From Pseudomonadota bacterium (lineage in GTDB: Bacteria; Pseudomonadota; Gammaproteobacteria; Burkholderiales; Burkholderiaceae_E), in NCBI GenBank assembly GCA_029779755.1, contig JAKOZZ010000174.1:1-45446 (forward strand): a stretch of 45,446 nucleotides of DNA, given 5' to 3'. Both the position numbers and the translations under genes were made by a program. The notes under the pieces were generated by a model. That model worked only from the letters and a program-made list of their open reading frames with translations. It was not told the DNA's origin and searched no databases. Position 1 is the stretch's first letter. Every line of letters begins with the position of its first letter. Shown in pieces: positions 1 to 10,632 of this stretch.

Positions 1-231
1 ATTACTGTCGGACATTCATCGTGTCAATAGGAGAAATAACCCTGGACGCGCCCAGGTCCTTTGGATACGATCGCTTCGACTTCTGGCCCATGCACCGTTT
101 CGGGTCATGATTTCGAGGAGGAGGAGAGGCAGCCCTGCTGCCGTTTGGGGCGCACAGCGATGTGCGCCCTTTTCTTTCGTTGCGTTCCGCGCTCCTCCCG
201 CCGCGCTCCGCCCGTTGTGCCGCTTTCATCC
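1..231. other. Structured leader or 3' end of an off-window transcript
   Basis: I see no convincing gene here. The stretch holds three small hairpins on the + strand: arms at 41-45/52-56, 128-132/138-142, and a strong one at 148-156/161-169 followed by a T-rich run. A G/A-rich segment (GAGGAGGAGAGG, 117-128) precedes the second hairpin. This looks like the 3' part of a transcript that began outside the window, either a 3'UTR or a small RNA. A short frame on the minus strand (2-229) has no ribosome site or protein-like composition. Confidence 0.35.
148..176 (+). terminator. Rho-independent terminator
   Basis: A 9-bp GC-rich stem (148-156 with 161-169) closes a GCGA tetraloop and is followed directly by TTTTCTTT. 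It would end a transcript from upstream of the window, or act as an attenuator in front of the glycosyltransferase gene that starts at 232. Confidence 0.65.
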
Positions 232-1842
232 ATGAATCCGTTCGATCCTTCCCCCGCCGCCGCGGGCCTGTCCGCGCGCGAGGCGCGGCACGCGTTCCTG
301 ATCGCCGCCGCCGTCACGCTGCTTGCCCGCGGCGTACTGGCCGCCATGCTCCCCTTCACCAGCGACGAGGCCTACTTCTACTGGTGGGGCCGCAACCCCG
401 ACTGGGGCTTCTACGACCACCCGCCCATGGTCGGCTGGTGGCTCGCCGCGCTGTCGGCCGTCTCGTCGCACCCGTTCGTGCTGCGGCTGCCCGCGCTGAT
501 CGTGCCGGTGCTGGTTGCGCTGATGACGGCCGCCGCGCTCCGCGGGCTCGGCCCCGTGCGCGCCTGGACCGGCGCGACGCTGGTGCTGCTGATGCCGCTG
601 AACGCCTGGAACGTCGCGATCACCACCGACATCCCGCTGATGCTGTTCTGCGGCGCGTGCGTGGTGCTGTATCTGCGCGCGCTGCGCACCGGCCGCGACC
701 TGGACTTCCTGCTGGCCGGGCTGGCGCTGGCCGGCGCGCTGATGTCCAAGTACTTCGCCGGACTGCTGGCGCTCGCGATCCTCGGGCATGCGCTGTCGCG
801 GCCCGGACCGGCACGTGTGCGCGGCCTGATGTTCGTGATCCTGGGCAGCCTGCCGGCCGCGGCGGTGCAGATCGCGTGGAACGCGCAGCACTGCTGGCCG
901 AACGTGATGTTCAACCTGGTCAACCGGCACGGCAATGCCGGATGGTCGCTGACGACGCCGCTGCTCTACGCCGTGTCGGTCGCCTACGTGCTGACCCCGG
1001 TCATGCTGTGGTCGCTGCTGCGCGGGCGCGGTGCGCGCGAGGTCGGAGCGCCCCGGGCGGACGTCGGCGCCTCCGGCGGCGAGGTCGTCACGTCCGGGGC
1101 CGGTGCCGACCTCGCACCGGCCCGCCACGCGTTGCGCTGGCTGGTCGCGTTTCCGTTCGCGCTGTTCGCACTGCTGTCGGCGGTGAAGACGATCGGCCTG
1201 CACTGGCTGGCGAGCTTCGTCGCGCCGGCCGTGATGCTGTTCGTGCTCACCCGGCCGGCGCCGGCGCTGGGCCGTGCGCTGCGCTTCGCGGCGGGCTTCG
1301 CGCTCGTGCACTACCTGGTGCTCGTTGCGCTGTGGGCCGCGCCGCTGCACTGGTTCAAGCCGCTGAAGATCTACGACGGGCTGGTGATGACGGTGCGCCC
1401 GCAGCCCTTGAACGCGCGCATCGCGCCCTACGTCGACGCGGGCTTCGCGATCGCCTCCGACGGCTACTCGCCGGCCGTCACGATCGGCTTCAACCTGCAG
1501 CGCTACGTGTTCGTGTTCGGGCCCGGATCGGGCCACGCCCGCCACGACGACATCCTGACCGACTTCCGGGCGCTCGACGGCCGCGACATCGTGGTGGTGC
1601 GTCGCAAGCCGCCGGAGCCGGGCGAGTACGCCCCGTATTTCGAACGCGTCGACGTGCGCGAGCACGCGATCGAGGGCGCGGTCTTCCACTTCGTCGAGGG
1701 GCGCGGGTTCCGCTATGCCGCCTACCGCGACGCCGTGCTCGACGAGGCGCGCAGGCGCTGGTATGCGGTGCCGCCCTGGCTGCCGACCGGCCCGTGCTAT
1801 TTTTGCGACCGCTATTTTCCGGAACGGGCCTGCCACCGATGA
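232..1842 (+). CDS. GT39/ArnT-like polytopic glycosyltransferase
   Basis: The 536-residue protein has many hydrophobic helices and the N-terminal loop motif SDEAYFYWW...DHPPMVGWW (about residues 44-70). This motif marks the ArnT/PMT_2 superfamily, whose acidic residue in the first periplasmic loop is catalytic. Family members move a sugar from a polyprenyl-phosphate donor to a lipid or protein on the periplasmic side of the inner membrane; donor and acceptor are unknown here. A low-complexity loop (about residues 270-300) splits the membrane domain. ATG 232 starts just before the conserved N-terminus; an earlier ATG at 160 lies inside the terminator hairpin. No clear Shine-Dalgarno sequence is visible. 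The stop overlaps the next start (ATGA, 1839-1842), suggesting coupled translation with the LysR gene. Confidence 0.85.
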   Translation: MNPFDPSPAAAGLSAREARHAFLIAAAVTLLARGVLAAMLPFTSDEAYFYWWGRNPDWGFYDHPPMVGWWLAALSAVSSHPFVLRLPALIVPVLVALMTAAALRGLGPVRAWTGATLVLLMPLNAWNVAITTDIPLMLFCGACVVLYLRALRTGRDLDFLLAGLALAGALMSKYFAGLLALAILGHALSRPGPARVRGLMFVILGSLPAAAVQIAWNAQHCWPNVMFNLVNRHGNAGWSLTTPLLYAVSVAYVLTPVMLWSLLRGRGAREVGAPRADVGASGGEVVTSGAGADLAPARHALRWLVAFPFALFALLSAVKTIGLHWLASFVAPAVMLFVLTRPAPALGRALRFAAGFALVHYLVLVALWAAPLHWFKPLKIYDGLVMTVRPQPLNARIAPYVDAGFAIASDGYSPAVTIGFNLQRYVFVFGPGSGHARHDDILTDFRALDGRDIVVVRRKPPEPGEYAPYFERVDVREHAIEGAVFHFVEGRGFRYAAYRDAVLDEARRRWYAVPPWLPTGPCYFCDRYFPERACHR

Positions 1843-2783
1843 ACCTGCAGCAGCTGCGATTCATTCGCGAGACCGCGCGGCACGGCTTCAACCTGACGCA
1901 GGCCGCGCAGGCCATCGGCACCTCGCAGCCCGCGCTGTCGCGCGGCGTCCTCGAGCTCGAGGCCGAGCTCGGCGTCGATATCTTCATCCGGCACGGCAAG
2001 CGCATCCTGGGGCTGACCGCGCCGGGCAAGTCGGTGCTCGAGCGCGCCGAGCGGGTGCTGGCCGAGATCGACGGCATCGAGCGCGCCACGGCCGACTTCC
2101 GCGCGCGCGACGCCGGCGAGCTGCGCATCGCCACCACCCACACGCAGGCCCGCTACGTGCTGCCGGCCGTGATCACCGAGTTCCGCCGCCGCTACCCGGC
2201 CGTTCGGCTCACGCTGCTGCAGGGCAGCCCCAAGCAGATCACCCAGGCGCTGCTCGGGCGCGAGGTGGACTTTGCGATCGCCACCGAAGTGTCGGACGAA
2301 CAGCCCGAGCTGCTGACGATCCCGGCCTTCGAGTGGGAGCACGTGGTAATCGCCCCGCGCAAGCACCCGGTGCTGTCGCAGCCGCTGTCGCTGCAGGCGC
2401 TGGTGCGGCACCCGATCGTCACCTACGTCGAGGAGTTCTCCGGGCGCCGCCGCATCGACAACGCCTTTGCGCAGGCCGGGCTGAAGCCCGACATCGTGCT
2501 GGCTGCCATCGACTCGGACGTGATCAAGACCTACGTGTCGCTGGGGCTGGGGGTGGGCATCATGGCCGGGCTGGCCTGGGACGAGCATCGCGACCGCGGG
2601 CTGGCGGCGCTGCCGGCATCGGGGCTGTTCGGCATGAACCACACGCGGCTCGCCCTGCGCCGCGACACCTACCTGCGCGGCTTCGCGCTCACGTTCATCG
2701 AGCTGTTCGCGCCGAGCGTCGACCACAAGCAGCTCGAGCGCCTGATGCGCAATCCGGACGCGGGGGCGGCGCGCAACGGCTGA
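1839..2783 (+). CDS. cysB: CysB-like LysR-family transcriptional regulator
   Basis: The 314-residue protein has a winged helix-turn-helix at residues 1-60, with TSQPALSRGVLELE as recognition region and ELGVDIFIRHGKR as the CysB-type wing. A periplasmic-binding-protein-like effector domain follows (about 90-295). CysB and Cbl control sulfate uptake and cysteine biosynthesis and sense O-acetylserine/N-acetylserine or sulfate-derived signals. Length and N-terminal wording fit CysB/Cbl better than generic LysR proteins. The gene shares ATGA with the preceding glycosyltransferase and has no own promoter that I can see, an odd partner for a sulfur regulator. Whether this is the cell's main CysB or a paralogue cannot be told from the window; the symbol is given on family resemblance. 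Confidence 0.82.
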   Translation: MNLQQLRFIRETARHGFNLTQAAQAIGTSQPALSRGVLELEAELGVDIFIRHGKRILGLTAPGKSVLERAERVLAEIDGIERATADFRARDAGELRIATTHTQARYVLPAVITEFRRRYPAVRLTLLQGSPKQITQALLGREVDFAIATEVSDEQPELLTIPAFEWEHVVIAPRKHPVLSQPLSLQALVRHPIVTYVEEFSGRRRIDNAFAQAGLKPDIVLAAIDSDVIKTYVSLGLGVGIMAGLAWDEHRDRGLAALPASGLFGMNHTRLALRRDTYLRGFALTFIELFAPSVDHKQLERLMRNPDAGAARNG

Positions 2784-2866
2784 GGCGGCGGCGTGCAACG
2801 GCAGCGCCAAGGGCGGCTGACGGCCGAGGTGGCCGTCCGATCGGGCCTGGCGGGGGGATGGAACGC

Positions 2867-2897
2867 TTGTCGGAGCCCGGAAAAATTGCGCTATAAT
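2867..2897 (+). promoter_or_regulatory. Promoter of tRNA-Ala
   Basis: A perfect -10 hexamer TATAAT lies at 2892-2897, 11 bases before the mature tRNA. The best -35 candidate is TTGTCG at 2867-2872, with a rather long 19-base spacer. The -10 is convincing; the -35 is tentative. Confidence 0.65.
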
Positions 2898-2908
2898 GTC
2901 GGTCTGTT

Positions 2909-2984
<76 letters not shown>

Positions 2985-2991
2985 CCGACAC

Positions 2992-3025
2992 AAAAAGCCA
3001 GGCCGAGAGGCCTGGCTTTTTTATT
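2992..3025. terminator. Bidirectional terminator after tRNA-Ala
   Basis: The inverted repeat AAAAAGCCAGGCC (2992-3004) / GGCCTGGCTTTTT (3009-3021) closes a GAGA loop. It has a T run on the + strand and a matching T run on the minus strand. It can end the tRNA transcript and the facing monooxygenase transcript, whose stop is at 3083. Confidence 0.9.
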
Positions 3026-3082
3026 GGGCGCGGCGCCCGAGGGCATGAGCCGCACGCCTGCGGCATCAGCCCGTCTGCCGCA

Positions 3083-4912
<1,830 letters not shown>

Positions 4913-5140
4913 GTCGCGGGTTCCTGAGTGAGGATCGTGGCGTTCGGAGTTCGGTCCGGGGCGCGTTGGTCGCCCCGGGTTCGGGTCGAGTTTAGGGGGA
5001 ATCGCGTCAGGAAGGGGGCTGCGCGCACTTTGTCCTCGCGGCGCCTGCACCGGTGCGCGTACGCTGCGCCCTCGGGTCTGCCTGTCCGTACCGCACCCTT
5101 GTCCGCATCCCTGTCCGCACCGCATCCCTGATCGCTCATC

Positions 5141-6535
5141 GTGCCCGCCCCCGACCGCGCGTCACTCTCCGGCCGGACGCCGATCGCCCCCCGATCGGCG
5201 GATGCCACCGCGCCCGCGGGCGGGCGTGCGGCCTCCACGGGCGGGCGTGCGGCTGCGCCCGCGACGCGCCCGCTGCTGCGCTGGGCGTTCTGGCTCTGGG
5301 TGCTCGCAGGGGTGACGGCCGTGCTCGGACTGCTGCTCGAGCCGCGCAACACGTCGCTGTTCTACGGGCAGCGGATGCTGCGCCTGTGGGTGCCCGGTCA
5401 GGATTCGTGGCGGCCGATGGTGACGGCGATCGAACTGCTGCGCGCGGAGCCGGGGCAGGGGGTGTACGGCCACCTGTTCTTCACGCTGCGGGAGAAGTTC
5501 CAGTACCCGATCACGAGCCTGCTGCCGCTCGATCTGCTGCAGCGCGTGTGGGGCGCGCCCTGGCCGCGGGTGATGCACGCGCTGAACCTCGTCTCGTGGG
5601 CGGGTGTGTGGATCCTCGGGCTCACGTGCTGGCGCCTGCTGGTGGGCAGCCTGGGGCGTGCCGCGGCGGGTGCGCGGCACGACGCCTGGTGGCTGCTGCC
5701 GCCGGTCCTGGCGCTCACGTTCCTGTTCTATCCGCTGTCGCGCTCGTTCATGCTCGGGCAGATCCAGACGTGGCTCACCGTTGCGCTGGCACTGGCGCTG
5801 CTGGCATGGCGGGGCGAACGCACGGCGCTGGCCGGCGTGCTGCTGGCGCTGTGCTGTGCGGTCAAGCCGCACCTGGGCGTGGTGTTCCTGTGGGCCGCAC
5901 TGCGGTCGCAATGGCGGATGGTGGCGGCCGGCGCGCTGGTGCTCGTGCCGTTCGCGCTGGCGGCCGGCCTCGTGTACGGGTTCGGCCACTTCGCGGATTA
6001 CGTGCCGGTGCTGCAGTACCTGTCGCGTCACGGCGAGGCGTTCTTCGCCAACCAGTCGGTCAACGGTCTGATGAACCGGCTGCTGGCGACCGCGCCCGCT
6101 CTCGACTGGCAGCCGAACGCGTTCCCGGCGTTCCATCCGGTCGTGTTCGCGACGACGATGGCCTCGAGTCTCCTGCTGCTGGGGGCGGCGCTGCTCTGGC
6201 GGCGCCGCGCCGTGCCGGATGCGCACGATCTCGCATTGATGCTGCTGAGCGTGACGATCGCCGCCCCCATCGCCTGGGAGCACCACTACGCCGTGCTGCT
6301 GCCGACCCTCGCGCTGCTGGTGCCCGGCTGGATGGCGGATGCCGTGCCCGCCCGGCCGCGCATGCGCGCGGCAGCCCTGATGGCCCTGTTCGTGATCGTC
6401 GCGCAGCGACTGGACATCACCCACCGGCTCGCCGACACGTGGATGAATCCGCTGCTGTCGTACCTGTTCTTCGGTGCGCTGGCGGTGCTGGTGCTGCTGT
6501 ACCGGCGCCCGCCGCGGCCGGTGTTCCCGCAATGA
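5141..6535 (+). CDS. GT87-like (DUF2029) membrane glycosyltransferase
   Basis: The 464-residue protein has roughly ten hydrophobic segments after a ~45-residue Ala/Arg-rich N-terminus. The GT87 signatures GQIQTWL, KPHLGVVFLWA and WEHHYAVLLP are present. GT87 members are polyprenyl-phosphate-mannose-type transferases that act on the periplasmic face. GTG 5141 is the most upstream reasonable start in this frame but lacks a clear ribosome site, so the exact N-terminus is uncertain. The 228-bp space to the divergent monooxygenase gene must hold both promoters, though none is obvious. Together with the GT39 gene it suggests envelope glycan decoration in this region, but no glycan cluster is visible. 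Confidence 0.78.
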   Translation: MPAPDRASLSGRTPIAPRSADATAPAGGRAASTGGRAAAPATRPLLRWAFWLWVLAGVTAVLGLLLEPRNTSLFYGQRMLRLWVPGQDSWRPMVTAIELLRAEPGQGVYGHLFFTLREKFQYPITSLLPLDLLQRVWGAPWPRVMHALNLVSWAGVWILGLTCWRLLVGSLGRAAAGARHDAWWLLPPVLALTFLFYPLSRSFMLGQIQTWLTVALALALLAWRGERTALAGVLLALCCAVKPHLGVVFLWAALRSQWRMVAAGALVLVPFALAAGLVYGFGHFADYVPVLQYLSRHGEAFFANQSVNGLMNRLLATAPALDWQPNAFPAFHPVVFATTMASSLLLLGAALLWRRRAVPDAHDLALMLLSVTIAAPIAWEHHYAVLLPTLALLVPGWMADAVPARPRMRAAALMALFVIVAQRLDITHRLADTWMNPLLSYLFFGALAVLVLLYRRPPRPVFPQ

Positions 6536-6537
6536 GA

Positions 6538-6577
6538 CGGGGCCGCAGCGGTGGACGGATCCACCGCTGCGGCCCCG
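6538..6577. terminator. Long hairpin between convergent genes
   Basis: An 18-bp perfect stem (6538-6555 with 6560-6577) with a 4-base CGGA loop begins three bases after the GT87 stop. No T run follows, so it is a terminator-like or mRNA-stabilising hairpin shared by the GT87 gene and the facing aldehyde dehydrogenase gene. Confidence 0.6.
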
Positions 6578-6688
6578 TGGTGCACCCGGGTCCGGGCGCC
6601 CGGTGCATGCGGATCCGCTGCCTCGGGATCCGCCGCCTTCAGGCCGATGGCCCGAGGCCCGATGCGACCGGGCCCCGAGGCCGACGGA

Positions 6689-8128
6689 TCAGGCCGCCTG
6701 CTTCGGCGCCCAGCCCAGCACGGCCTTCACTTCCAGGAATTCGGCGAACGCGTGGTCGCCCCACTCCCGGCCGTTGCCCGACTGCTTGAAGCCGCCGAAC
6801 GGCGCCATCATGTCCGGGGCGGAGCTGTTCATGTTGACCTGGCCGGCACGCAGGCGGGCCGCCACCTGGCGGACCTGCTCGGCATCGTTGCCCGACACGT
6901 AGGCGGCGAGGCCATACGGCGTGTCGTTGGCGATCCGGACGGCGTCCTCGACCGTGTCGTAGCCGATGATCACCAGCACCGGGCCGAAGATCTCCTCGCG
7001 CGCCACCGTCTTCTGGTTGTCGACGTTGCCCAGCACCGTCGGACGCACGTAGTAGCCGGTCTCGAGGCCGGCCGGCTTGCCCGGGCCGCCTGCGACGACC
7101 GTCGCGCCTTCCTTGATGCCGGTCTCGATCAGCGACTGGATCTTCTTCCACTGCGCTTCGGACACGACCGGGCCGATGGTGGCGCCGCTGGCCGGGTCGC
7201 CGACGGTGGTGGCTTCGGCCGCCGCCTTGGCGATCGCCAGCACTTCCTCCATGCGGCTGTTGGGCACCAGCATGCGGGTCGGGGCATTGCACGACTGGCC
7301 CGAGTTGTTCATCACGGCACGCACGCCGGCCGTCACGGCCTTCTGGAAGTCGGCGTCCGGCAGGATGATGTTGGGCGACTTGCCGCCCAGCTCCTGGTGC
7401 ACGCGCTTGACCGTGGGCGCCGCGTTGCGCGCCACTTCGATGCCGGCGCGCGTGCTGCCGGTGAACGACACCATGTCCACTTCGGGATGGCTGGAGATCG
7501 CCGCGCCCACCGTCGGGCCGTCACCGTTGACGAGGTTGAACACCCCGGCCGGAACCCCTGCCGCATGCAGGATCTCGGTCCAGATCACGGCCGAGAACGG
7601 GGCGATCTCCGACGGCTTGAGCACCATCGTGCAGCCGGTGGCCAGCGCGGGCGCCACCTTGCACGCGATCTGGTTGACCGGCCAGTTCCACGGCGTGATC
7701 AGACCGCAGACGCCGATCGGCTCCTTCGAGATCATCGTCGTGCCGCGCTGCTCCTGGAAGTGGTAGTCCTTGAGCACGGCGAGGGCGGACTGCAGGTGGG
7801 CGATGCCCATCGCAGCCTGCGCGCGCTGCGCCAGCGTGGCCGGTGCGCCCATCTCCTCGGTGATCGCGGCGGCCATGTCGGCCATGCGGTTCTTGTACTC
7901 GGCGATGATGCGCTCGAGCAGGGCGACGCGGTCGGCGACGCTGGTCTGCGAATACGACGCGAAGGCGGCGCGGGCGGCCTTCACTGCGCGGTCGACGTCG
8001 GCCGCCGTGCCCATCGAGATCTTGCCCGCCGACGCCTCGGTGGCCGGGTTGATCACGTCGAGGGTGCGCGAAGGATCGACCGGGTCGACCCACTGGCCGT
8101 TGATGTAGAACTTCAGGTAGTTGCGCAT
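6689..8128 (-). CDS. NAD(P)-dependent aldehyde dehydrogenase
   Basis: The 479-residue protein is a full-length ALDH. It has TPWNWP with the oxyanion Asn148, Lys171 of the cofactor site (LKPSE), the Rossmann loop FTGST (222-226), the general base Glu246 in ELGGKSP and the nucleophile Cys280 in NNSGQSC. EEIFGPVL and GGFKQSGNGRE complete the C-terminal signatures. It oxidises an aldehyde to its acid; the substrate is not readable. ATG 8128 gives the standard short N-terminus. The frame stays open far upstream, but that stretch has no family resemblance. It is divergent from the PhyH gene and convergent with GT87. It could serve products of the BVMO (ester to alcohol to aldehyde), which is inference only. 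Confidence 0.93.
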   Translation of the reverse strand: MRNYLKFYINGQWVDPVDPSRTLDVINPATEASAGKISMGTAADVDRAVKAARAAFASYSQTSVADRVALLERIIAEYKNRMADMAAAITEEMGAPATLAQRAQAAMGIAHLQSALAVLKDYHFQEQRGTTMISKEPIGVCGLITPWNWPVNQIACKVAPALATGCTMVLKPSEIAPFSAVIWTEILHAAGVPAGVFNLVNGDGPTVGAAISSHPEVDMVSFTGSTRAGIEVARNAAPTVKRVHQELGGKSPNIILPDADFQKAVTAGVRAVMNNSGQSCNAPTRMLVPNSRMEEVLAIAKAAAEATTVGDPASGATIGPVVSEAQWKKIQSLIETGIKEGATVVAGGPGKPAGLETGYYVRPTVLGNVDNQKTVAREEIFGPVLVIIGYDTVEDAVRIANDTPYGLAAYVSGNDAEQVRQVAARLRAGQVNMNSSAPDMMAPFGGFKQSGNGREWGDHAFAEFLEVKAVLGWAPKQAA

Positions 8129-8379
8129 GATGTGGTCTCTGTGGATGAAATTCACGCCGAATCGTCGCGCGAACGGCGACCCCCGGAGGATACCAATCAT
8201 GCGGCCCGGCGCGGACTCGGGATCCCCCGGTGCTGGGCCACGCACGCGGGTGCGGTGTCCCTCGGCGGACCGGGTCGGCGCGCGCCCCACGTCCCGGACC
8301 GGCGCCTGGCCGACGACCCGCGGCGGGCGCCTGCCCGGTCCGCAGGCGCCCGGGCAGTCCGTTCGGGCCTGCACGGCCA

Positions 8380-8408
8380 TTGACACGGCGCGCGACAGCC
8401 ACCATCCT
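8380..8408 (+). promoter_or_regulatory. Candidate promoter for the PhyH gene in the 8129-8441 spacer
   Basis: The 313-bp divergent spacer between the aldehyde dehydrogenase and PhyH genes holds no gene that I can support. A perfect -35 TTGACA (8380-8385) sits 17 bases before CATCCT (8403-8408), a weak -10. It would start transcription about 25-30 bases ahead of ATG 8442. No matching promoter was evident on the minus strand. Confidence 0.45.
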
Positions 8409-8441
8409 CGGTGCTTCGATGCCACTGGCCGGAGCCTCAAC

Positions 8442-9674
8442 ATGACCTCTTCCGCAGCCGACTCGACGGCCACCGCAACCCCCCGTCCGACGACGCCGGC
8501 GACTGCCGATGCGCGGGCCGCCGCGCCGTCCGCCGCGTCCGCCCGGGCGGACCACGACGCGGCGATGCGTGCCTACCTCGCCGAAGGCGAGCGCCGCGCT
8601 TTCACCCTCGGCAACCGCGGACCGATCCGCTTCACCGCCGACGGCAAGGTGCATCCCGACATCCTCGACGCGTACTGGCGCTGCGGGTTCTACGTGTTCG
8701 AGGGCGTGCTGAAGCCCGACGAGCTCGCCGACATCGAAGCCGACATCAGGAACATCCTCGAGCGTCTGCCGTCGGAGCGGGGCTCACCGGTCGACGCCAA
8801 GGGGCGCCCGGCCCTCGGCGTCGACTGCACGGCACCCACGCTGTTCTGGGCGCGGCCGCTGGGCGACCCCGTCGGCGGCACCAAGGCCAACAACGGCCGT
8901 CATCCGGTCAAGATGCACGAGCCCGAGGCCGCCGCCGATGCCCCAAAGGAGGTGGTCTACCTGATCCTGGGCGATCTCCAGTTCTCGGACGCGGCGCTGC
9001 GCGTCTATGGGCATCCGCAGCTGCTGGCCGTCGCCGCTGCGGTGAACGGCGACGACTTCGTGCCCTTCAACGAGGCCCTGTTCATCAAGGAGCCGGGCCG
9101 CGGCGCATCGGTCGCCTGGCACCAGGACGGTGTCACGCACTGGAACAGCCCCGACCTCGACGGTGGCACCCACGGGTTCAACTTCATGGCCCAGCTCTAT
9201 GGCTGCACGGCCGCCAACGGCGTGTGGGTGGTGCCCGGATCGCACAAGATGGGCAAGGTCGACATCCGCGCGATGGCCGAGCGCGCGGGCTCCGATCGCC
9301 TGCCCGACGCCGTGCCGATCATCTGCGCGCCGGGCGACGTGGCGATCACCAACCGCCAGACGGTGCACGGCTCGTTCGCCAACACCAGTCCCGACTGGCG
9401 CGTCACCGTCAACATGGGCTTCCACCGCCGGCGCTCGGTGCTGAACGTGCGCACCGAAGGCACGGCGCACGTCGGCCCCAGCGTGTACGACGAGGCACGC
9501 ATCCGGGAGCGCGCGCGCATGATCGGCCTGGGCATCGCCGCGCGCCGGCAGCGCTTCCCGGACGAGACGCCCTTCGTGTACCAGCCGCATGCGCAGTCGG
9601 GCGAGACCTTCGTGTGGGACGACGCCGCGCGCGCCAGCATCAGGGACTACAACCTGCTCGATCTCAGCATCTGA
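8442..9674 (+). CDS. Phytanoyl-CoA dioxygenase (PhyH) family protein
   Basis: The 410-residue protein belongs to the Fe(II)/2-oxoglutarate oxygenase fold. It shows HxD at WHQDG (H227, D229), a distal His in TVHGS (H309) and a downstream Arg (R320, SPDWRVT), the usual metal and 2-oxoglutarate ligands. Family members hydroxylate small molecules or acyl-CoAs; the substrate is not predictable here. The first ~35 residues are Ala/Thr-rich and probably disordered, so the functional start could be a little later. ATG 8442 is the first in-frame ATG after the candidate promoter. It is about 100 residues longer than the shortest bacterial members because of N-terminal and C-terminal extensions. Confidence 0.85.
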   Translation: MTSSAADSTATATPRPTTPATADARAAAPSAASARADHDAAMRAYLAEGERRAFTLGNRGPIRFTADGKVHPDILDAYWRCGFYVFEGVLKPDELADIEADIRNILERLPSERGSPVDAKGRPALGVDCTAPTLFWARPLGDPVGGTKANNGRHPVKMHEPEAAADAPKEVVYLILGDLQFSDAALRVYGHPQLLAVAAAVNGDDFVPFNEALFIKEPGRGASVAWHQDGVTHWNSPDLDGGTHGFNFMAQLYGCTAANGVWVVPGSHKMGKVDIRAMAERAGSDRLPDAVPIICAPGDVAITNRQTVHGSFANTSPDWRVTVNMGFHRRRSVLNVRTEGTAHVGPSVYDEARIRERARMIGLGIAARRQRFPDETPFVYQPHAQSGETFVWDDAARASIRDYNLLDLSI

Positions 9675-9809
9675 CGCGGGCGTGACCTGCCGGCGTGACC
9701 GGCCGGGGCGCCGGGGAGGGCGGTGTATCGTTGCGGCGGCCGACACCCTGCCGGCCGGCCCTGCCGCCCGCGGGTCCTTTTCGCCAGCCCTTCCGCCGCC
9801 CCGCCGCCG

Positions 9810-10574
9810 ATGCCGATCAAGTACGTCAGACGCCTGTCCGGCCGCAAACGCAGCCGGGACGCCAATCGCCATCTGGGCTTCAGCCTCGCCTTCGTTGCCG
9901 GTGCCACCAATGCCGGCGGCTTCCTGGCCGTGCAGCAGTACACGTCGCACATGACGGGCGTCGTGTCGTCGATGGCCGACCACCTGGTCCTCGGCAGCCA
10001 CGAGCTGGTCCTCAACGGAGTGGGCGGGCTGCTGTCCTTCCTGTCGGGGGCCATGTGCTCGGCGATGATGGTGAACTACGCCCGCCGTCGGCGCATGCAT
10101 AGCGAGTTCGCGCTGCCGCTGCTGCTGGAGGCCGTGCTGCTGCTGTGCTTCGGCGTGCTCGGCGCGCGGCTGGCGCAGATCGAAGGCCTCTTCGTGCCGC
10201 TGACCGTGATGCTGCTGTGCTTCATCATGGGCCTGCAGAACGCGGTCATCACGAAGCTGTCGCATGCCGAGATCCGCACCACGCACGTGACGGGTATCGT
10301 GACCGACATCGGCATCGAGCTCGGCAAGCTGTTCTACTGGAACCTCGATCGCGACGGCGTGCGCCCCCAGGTGCTGGCCAACCGCGAGCGCCTGCGCGTG
10401 CTGTCGACGCTCGTGCTGTCGTTCTTCCTGGGCGGCGTGATCGGCGCGGCCGGCTTCAAGCACGTCGGCTACGTGTCGACGATCCCGCTGGCGCTGATCC
10501 TGGTGCTGCTGGCGATCGTGCCGGCGATCGACGACCTGGTGCTGTGGGTGCGCAGGCTGGCGCGTCGCCGCTGA
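9810..10574 (+). CDS. DUF1275 (YoaK-type) membrane protein
   Basis: The 254-residue protein has about six transmembrane segments. Conserved DUF1275 features are visible: FVAGATNAGGFLAV near the N-terminus, TSHMTGVVSSMAD, FIMGLQNAVITK, and the repeat-like THVTGIVTDIGIELG. The family is widespread, of unknown function and often called a putative transporter. The start at 9810 precedes a basic stretch and the first helix; the frame is open upstream to 9723, but that extension is Pro/Arg-rich. It lies 135 bp after the PhyH gene on the same strand, with TATCGT-like sequence in the gap but no firm promoter. Confidence 0.83.
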   Translation: MPIKYVRRLSGRKRSRDANRHLGFSLAFVAGATNAGGFLAVQQYTSHMTGVVSSMADHLVLGSHELVLNGVGGLLSFLSGAMCSAMMVNYARRRRMHSEFALPLLLEAVLLLCFGVLGARLAQIEGLFVPLTVMLLCFIMGLQNAVITKLSHAEIRTTHVTGIVTDIGIELGKLFYWNLDRDGVRPQVLANRERLRVLSTLVLSFFLGGVIGAAGFKHVGYVSTIPLALILVLLAIVPAIDDLVLWVRRLARRR

Positions 10575-10632
10575 ATCCGGGGGCGATCGATGCGGTGCGG
10601 CCGGAGAGCGGGCCCCGCGTGCTGCACGGTCC

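Noticed and set aside
2..229. Minus-strand frame at the window start
   Set aside because: Basic, low-complexity translation, no ribosome site, and it runs across the terminator hairpin.
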